This document shows, piece by piece, positions 60,998 through 64,000 of a DNA stretch of 64,000 bases (position 1 is its first letter; every line of letters starts with the position of its first letter). Both the position numbers and the translations under genes were made by a program. The stretch comes from Symbioplanes lichenis (GTDB lineage: Bacteria > Actinomycetota > Actinomycetes > Mycobacteriales > Micromonosporaceae): positions 62,001 to 126,000 of the forward strand of contig NZ_JAUZQD010000002.1 of assembly GCF_030709675.1 (NCBI RefSeq), given 5' to 3'. The notes below the pieces were generated by a model that saw only the letters and a program-made list of their open reading frames with translations, had not been told where the DNA came from and did no database searches.

Positions 60998-63895
60998 ATG
61001 AGGACGTCATCCACGATGCCGGTCACTCGCCGGGTGCTCCTCACGCTGCTGACCGCCGTCCTCGTCGCGTCCGGGCTGGGTCACCCCGCCCGGGCCGGCG
61101 CGGCCCCGGCCGCTGAGGCGAAGGCGGCCGCGCCTTCTCGCGTCTCCTACGATGCGCATTCGCTCACGGTGGACGGTGAGCGGGTGTTCGTTCGCGCAGC
61201 CGAGTTCCACTACTTCCGGCTGCCGAGCCCGGCGCTGTGGCGCGACATCCTCGAGAAGTACAAGGCGGCCGGCTTCAACACCGTCTCGCTCTACTTCAGC
61301 TGGGCGTATCACTCGCCGAAGCGCGGCGTGTACGACTTCACCGGTGTGCGTGACGTCGACAAGCTGCTGCGTACGGCGGAGGACCTGGGGTTGTGGGTCG
61401 TCGCCCGGCCGGGGCCCTACATCAATGCCGAGACCAGCGGGGGTGGCTTCCCCGCGTGGCTCAAGCGGGTGCCGGGGCGGGCGCGCAGCAGTGAGGCCGG
61501 CTACACCGCGGCCTATCGGGAGTGGCTCGCGCACATCAATCCGATCCTTGCCCGGCACCAGGTGGACCGGGGCGGGAGCGTGCTGCTCTACAACGTCGAG
61601 AACGAGTACCAGGCGAACACCGACGCGCAGTACATGCAGGACCTGCAGGACACCGCGCGGGCGGACGGCATCACCGTGCCGATCACCACGAACGTCTGCT
61701 GCGACGCGGCGTCGTGGGCGTCGACGTGGGGATCCGGGCTGGGCGCCGTGCAGATTCCGGGCGTGGACGACTATCCGCAGACGTTCGACTGCGCTTCTTA
61801 CGAAACGGTGTGGGGCGACTGGGGTGAGGGGGTCACCGAGCGGATCCGGCCCGACGCCCCGGGATACGCGGCGGAATATCAGGCCGGCGCGATCGACCTC
61901 GACAACGCCGGGTACGAGGCCTGCCGGAAGCTGACCGGCGTGCCGTACATGAAGTACTTCCAGAAGAACAATCTCGTGCAGAGCGGATCCACGCTGCTGA
62001 GCTACTACATGGGCTTCGGCGGCACGAACTGGGGCTGGCTCGGGCAGCCGAACGACGTCTACACCAGCTACGACTACGGCGCCGCGATCACCGAGGCGCG
62101 ACAGCTGACCGCCAAGTACGACGAGTTCAAGCGGCAGAACTACTTCCAGCGCGCCGTCACCCCGCTGACGTCCACGGACGCCGCCCCCGGACCGGCGTCG
62201 AGCAATGCGGCGTTGTCCACCGCGGCGCGGGTCAACACCGCGGAGGGTACGCAGATCGTTCTCCTGCGGCACACGGATCGCGCGGCTGTCTCGGACGACC
62301 GCGCGACGCTGGACTGGGCGACGCCGGACGGCCGCTACCAGGTGCCCGTGCGCCTGATCGGCCGGGACGCGAAGCTGTTCCTCGCCGGGTACGACCTCGG
62401 CGGCCAGCGGCTCGTCTACTCCACGTCGGAGCTGCTGACCCACGAGCCGATCGGCGGCCGGGACGTGGCCGTGCTCTACGGCACCGGCGGCACAGCGGGC
62501 GAGACCGTGCTGCGCTATTCGTCGCGCCCGAAGGTCACCGTCCTCGACGGCAAGGTCGCGTCGTCGTTCTCGGGCGGCGATCTGCGCCTCTCCTACACCC
62601 ACCAGGGTCTCGCCCGGGTCCTGATCACCGGGGGCGGGCGCCGGCCGTTGCTGCTGATGCTCGGCACCGACGCCTCGGCGGCCACCTTCTGGCGGGCCGA
62701 CACGGCGTCCGGTCCGGTCCTGGTGCGGGGGACCGACCTTCTGCGTTCGGCGTCTTCCCGGGGGTCGTCGCTGTCCCTGCGGGCCGACACCGCGACGGCG
62801 GGACCGATCGAGATCTGGTCCGGCACCGCGGGCGGCGCTCAACCTAGCCTCCTAGGAAGCCAAGGCCGGGCGACCACGGTCACCGTCAACGGGCTGCGCG
62901 TCAACACCAATGCCACGGCCAGTGGATCGGTTGTCGGGCGTCTGCCGGGTCCGGCCAAGGTCAGGCTGCCGCAGCTCAGCGGGTGGCAGGGGAAGGCCGA
63001 AGCACCGGAGGCCAAGCCGGGGTTCGACGACGCGCGCTGGCGGGTCGCGGACGCGGGGCTGCCGTCCGACGACTACGGGTTCCACAGCGGCGCGGTCTGG
63101 TATCGGGGCCGGTTCACCGCCACCGGGGCCGAGACCTCGATCGACCTGAACGCGATCACCGGGCGCCGCGGCGTCTACCTCGTGTGGCTCGACGGGCGCT
63201 ATCTCGGCTCGGCGGCGGGCGGGACCCAGGCCGACTCGGACGCGCCGATCAATCCGGATCCGGGGCCGGGACATTTCGCCGTACCCCCGGGGGTCCTGAA
63301 AGGTGGGCAGCAGGCGGTCGTGTCCGTGCTCGTGCAGAACATGGGCAACAACGACGACTGGACGGCCGACGACAACCGCTTCCGGCAGCCGCGCGGGCTC
63401 GTGCGGGCGTCGATCGCGGGCGGCGGCGACGTGACCTGGCGGATCCAGGGCGCGCGGGGCGGCGAGGACCTGCCCGATCCGGTGCGGGGGCCGCTCAACC
63501 TGGGCGGGCTCTACGGCGAGCGGGCCGGCTGGACGCTGCCGGGGCACGTCGCCTGGCCGCGGGCACAGTGGGCGGCGCCGGCCGGGGTGACCTGGTTCCG
63601 CACCGAGTTCGCGCTCGACCTGCCGCGCGCGCAGGACACGTCGTTGGCGCTGCGGTTCCCGGGCACGCCGCCGGCCGGGCAGCGGGTGCAACTGTTCCTC
63701 AACGGCTGGAACCTGGGGCACTACGGCGGGCAGATCGGGCCGCAGACCGACTTCGTCCTGCCCGCCGGCGTGCTGAAGGAACACGGGTCCAACACCCTCG
63801 CGCTGAGCGTGGTCGCCACGGCCCCCGGGACGGTCACGCCGCCCGTCCTGGTGACCGCGGGCACACAGCGTGGCGGCCCGGGGTTGGTCCCGTGA
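60998..63895 (+). CDS. Secreted GH35 beta-galactosidase
   Basis: 965 residues with a signal peptide (VLLTLLTAVLVASGLGHPAR). GH35 motifs: FVRAAEFHYFRLPSPALWRD, GLWVVARPGPYINAET, acid/base Glu203 in YNVENEYQ and nucleophile Glu293 in AAEYQAG. C-terminal beta-rich domains include a jelly-roll segment (AVWYRGRFTATGAETSIDLN, VSVLVQNMGNNDDWTADDNR). Cleaves terminal beta-galactosides outside the cell. ATG 60998 is two bases after the GH3 stop; an alternative ATG at 61016 has GAGGAC upstream and cannot be excluded. The pair likely degrades plant hemicellulose or similar polysaccharide under LacI-type control. Confidence 0.9.
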   Translation: MRTSSTMPVTRRVLLTLLTAVLVASGLGHPARAGAAPAAEAKAAAPSRVSYDAHSLTVDGERVFVRAAEFHYFRLPSPALWRDILEKYKAAGFNTVSLYFSWAYHSPKRGVYDFTGVRDVDKLLRTAEDLGLWVVARPGPYINAETSGGGFPAWLKRVPGRARSSEAGYTAAYREWLAHINPILARHQVDRGGSVLLYNVENEYQANTDAQYMQDLQDTARADGITVPITTNVCCDAASWASTWGSGLGAVQIPGVDDYPQTFDCASYETVWGDWGEGVTERIRPDAPGYAAEYQAGAIDLDNAGYEACRKLTGVPYMKYFQKNNLVQSGSTLLSYYMGFGGTNWGWLGQPNDVYTSYDYGAAITEARQLTAKYDEFKRQNYFQRAVTPLTSTDAAPGPASSNAALSTAARVNTAEGTQIVLLRHTDRAAVSDDRATLDWATPDGRYQVPVRLIGRDAKLFLAGYDLGGQRLVYSTSELLTHEPIGGRDVAVLYGTGGTAGETVLRYSSRPKVTVLDGKVASSFSGGDLRLSYTHQGLARVLITGGGRRPLLLMLGTDASAATFWRADTASGPVLVRGTDLLRSASSRGSSLSLRADTATAGPIEIWSGTAGGAQPSLLGSQGRATTVTVNGLRVNTNATASGSVVGRLPGPAKVRLPQLSGWQGKAEAPEAKPGFDDARWRVADAGLPSDDYGFHSGAVWYRGRFTATGAETSIDLNAITGRRGVYLVWLDGRYLGSAAGGTQADSDAPINPDPGPGHFAVPPGVLKGGQQAVVSVLVQNMGNNDDWTADDNRFRQPRGLVRASIAGGGDVTWRIQGARGGEDLPDPVRGPLNLGGLYGERAGWTLPGHVAWPRAQWAAPAGVTWFRTEFALDLPRAQDTSLALRFPGTPPAGQRVQLFLNGWNLGHYGGQIGPQTDFVLPAGVLKEHGSNTLALSVVATAPGTVTPPVLVTAGTQRGGPGLVP

Positions 63896-63990
63896 ATCAG
63901 ACGGCCTGCGGCGGGCCCAGCTTCCGCCTCGCTGCGCGGGGCGAAACCTGGACTCCGCCTCGGCGACGCCTGATCCGCGGGACCAACCCC
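63880..63990. repeat. Imperfect 24-bp inverted repeat spanning the GH35 stop
   Basis: Left arm 63880-63903 begins GGGGTTGGTCCCG; right arm 63967-63990 ends CGGGACCAACCCC. The arms are complementary with about three mismatches and enclose 63 bp. The left arm includes the GH35 stop codon. A hairpin terminator or small inverted duplication; no T tract follows. The remaining bases to 64000 show nothing else. Confidence 0.6.
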
Positions 63991-64000
63991 GGCAGAGAAT

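Overview
The window is very GC-rich DNA with strong GC third-position bias, GTG/TTG starts and dense, often overlapping genes. Regulator content (LAL-type LuxR proteins, BldC/MerR-like HTH with a TOBE domain, PF04672 methyltransferase, GGDEF membrane proteins, sortase-anchored repeat adhesin, FMN-riboswitch-controlled RibM/PnuX) points to a filamentous actinomycete, most likely Micromonosporaceae (Actinoplanes-like). The genus is an inference. No rRNA, tRNA, phage, IS element or CRISPR array was seen.

Layout. 1-5.1 kb: N-terminal fragment of a membrane signalling protein, an ABC exporter pair, a Clp_N/HTH regulator with paired operators in its promoter, and an LPG-synthase-type membrane protein. 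5.0-13.6 kb: regulatory block with two very large ATP-binding LuxR regulators in tandem (one with Walker A Lys replaced by Met), a GlcG/HbpS-like protein and two convergent paralogous NarL-like regulators without a phospho-acceptor. 14.2-20.4 kb: ECF-like sigma factor, accessory protein, cytosolic subtilisin and a TPR-CHAT (caspase-like) protease. This is the best candidate in the window for a little-described system. 20.5-26.4 kb: cysteine-less peroxiredoxin-fold protein, MCP, Rrf2 regulator, SAM methyltransferase, CHASE-GGDEF diguanylate cyclase and a possible small protein. 26.5-31.5 kb: molybdate regulator and modABC, then an NhaA-DsbA fusion. 31.5-37.2 kb: LacI regulator, methyltransferase and a four-gene amino-acid-type ABC transporter plus class V aminotransferase operon. 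37.2-49.1 kb: one 11.8-kb gene for a secreted LPXTG-anchored repeat protein. 49.3-56.5 kb: small beta protein, F-centred pentapeptide membrane protein, pectate-lyase remnant, degenerate LivG-like ATPase, MEKHLA protein, ketol-acid reductoisomerase, DksA/TraR protein, STAS protein and ribM under an FMN riboswitch. 56.8-63.9 kb: Ser/Thr kinase, then secreted GH3 and GH35 glycosidases behind a LacI-type palindrome.

Three themes recur. First, many short tandem repeats lie both between genes and inside genes; those inside genes are multiples of 3 bp, notably 27-bp (9-residue) arrays in two adjacent convergent genes. Second, several genes have a TANNNT-like hexamer 6-7 nt before the start codon with little or no Shine-Dalgarno sequence, suggesting leaderless transcripts. 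Third, several enzymes lack key residues (LAL Walker A, peroxiredoxin Cys, ABC Walker B), suggesting regulatory or decaying paralogues. All family calls are from reading motifs by eye; no database search was run.
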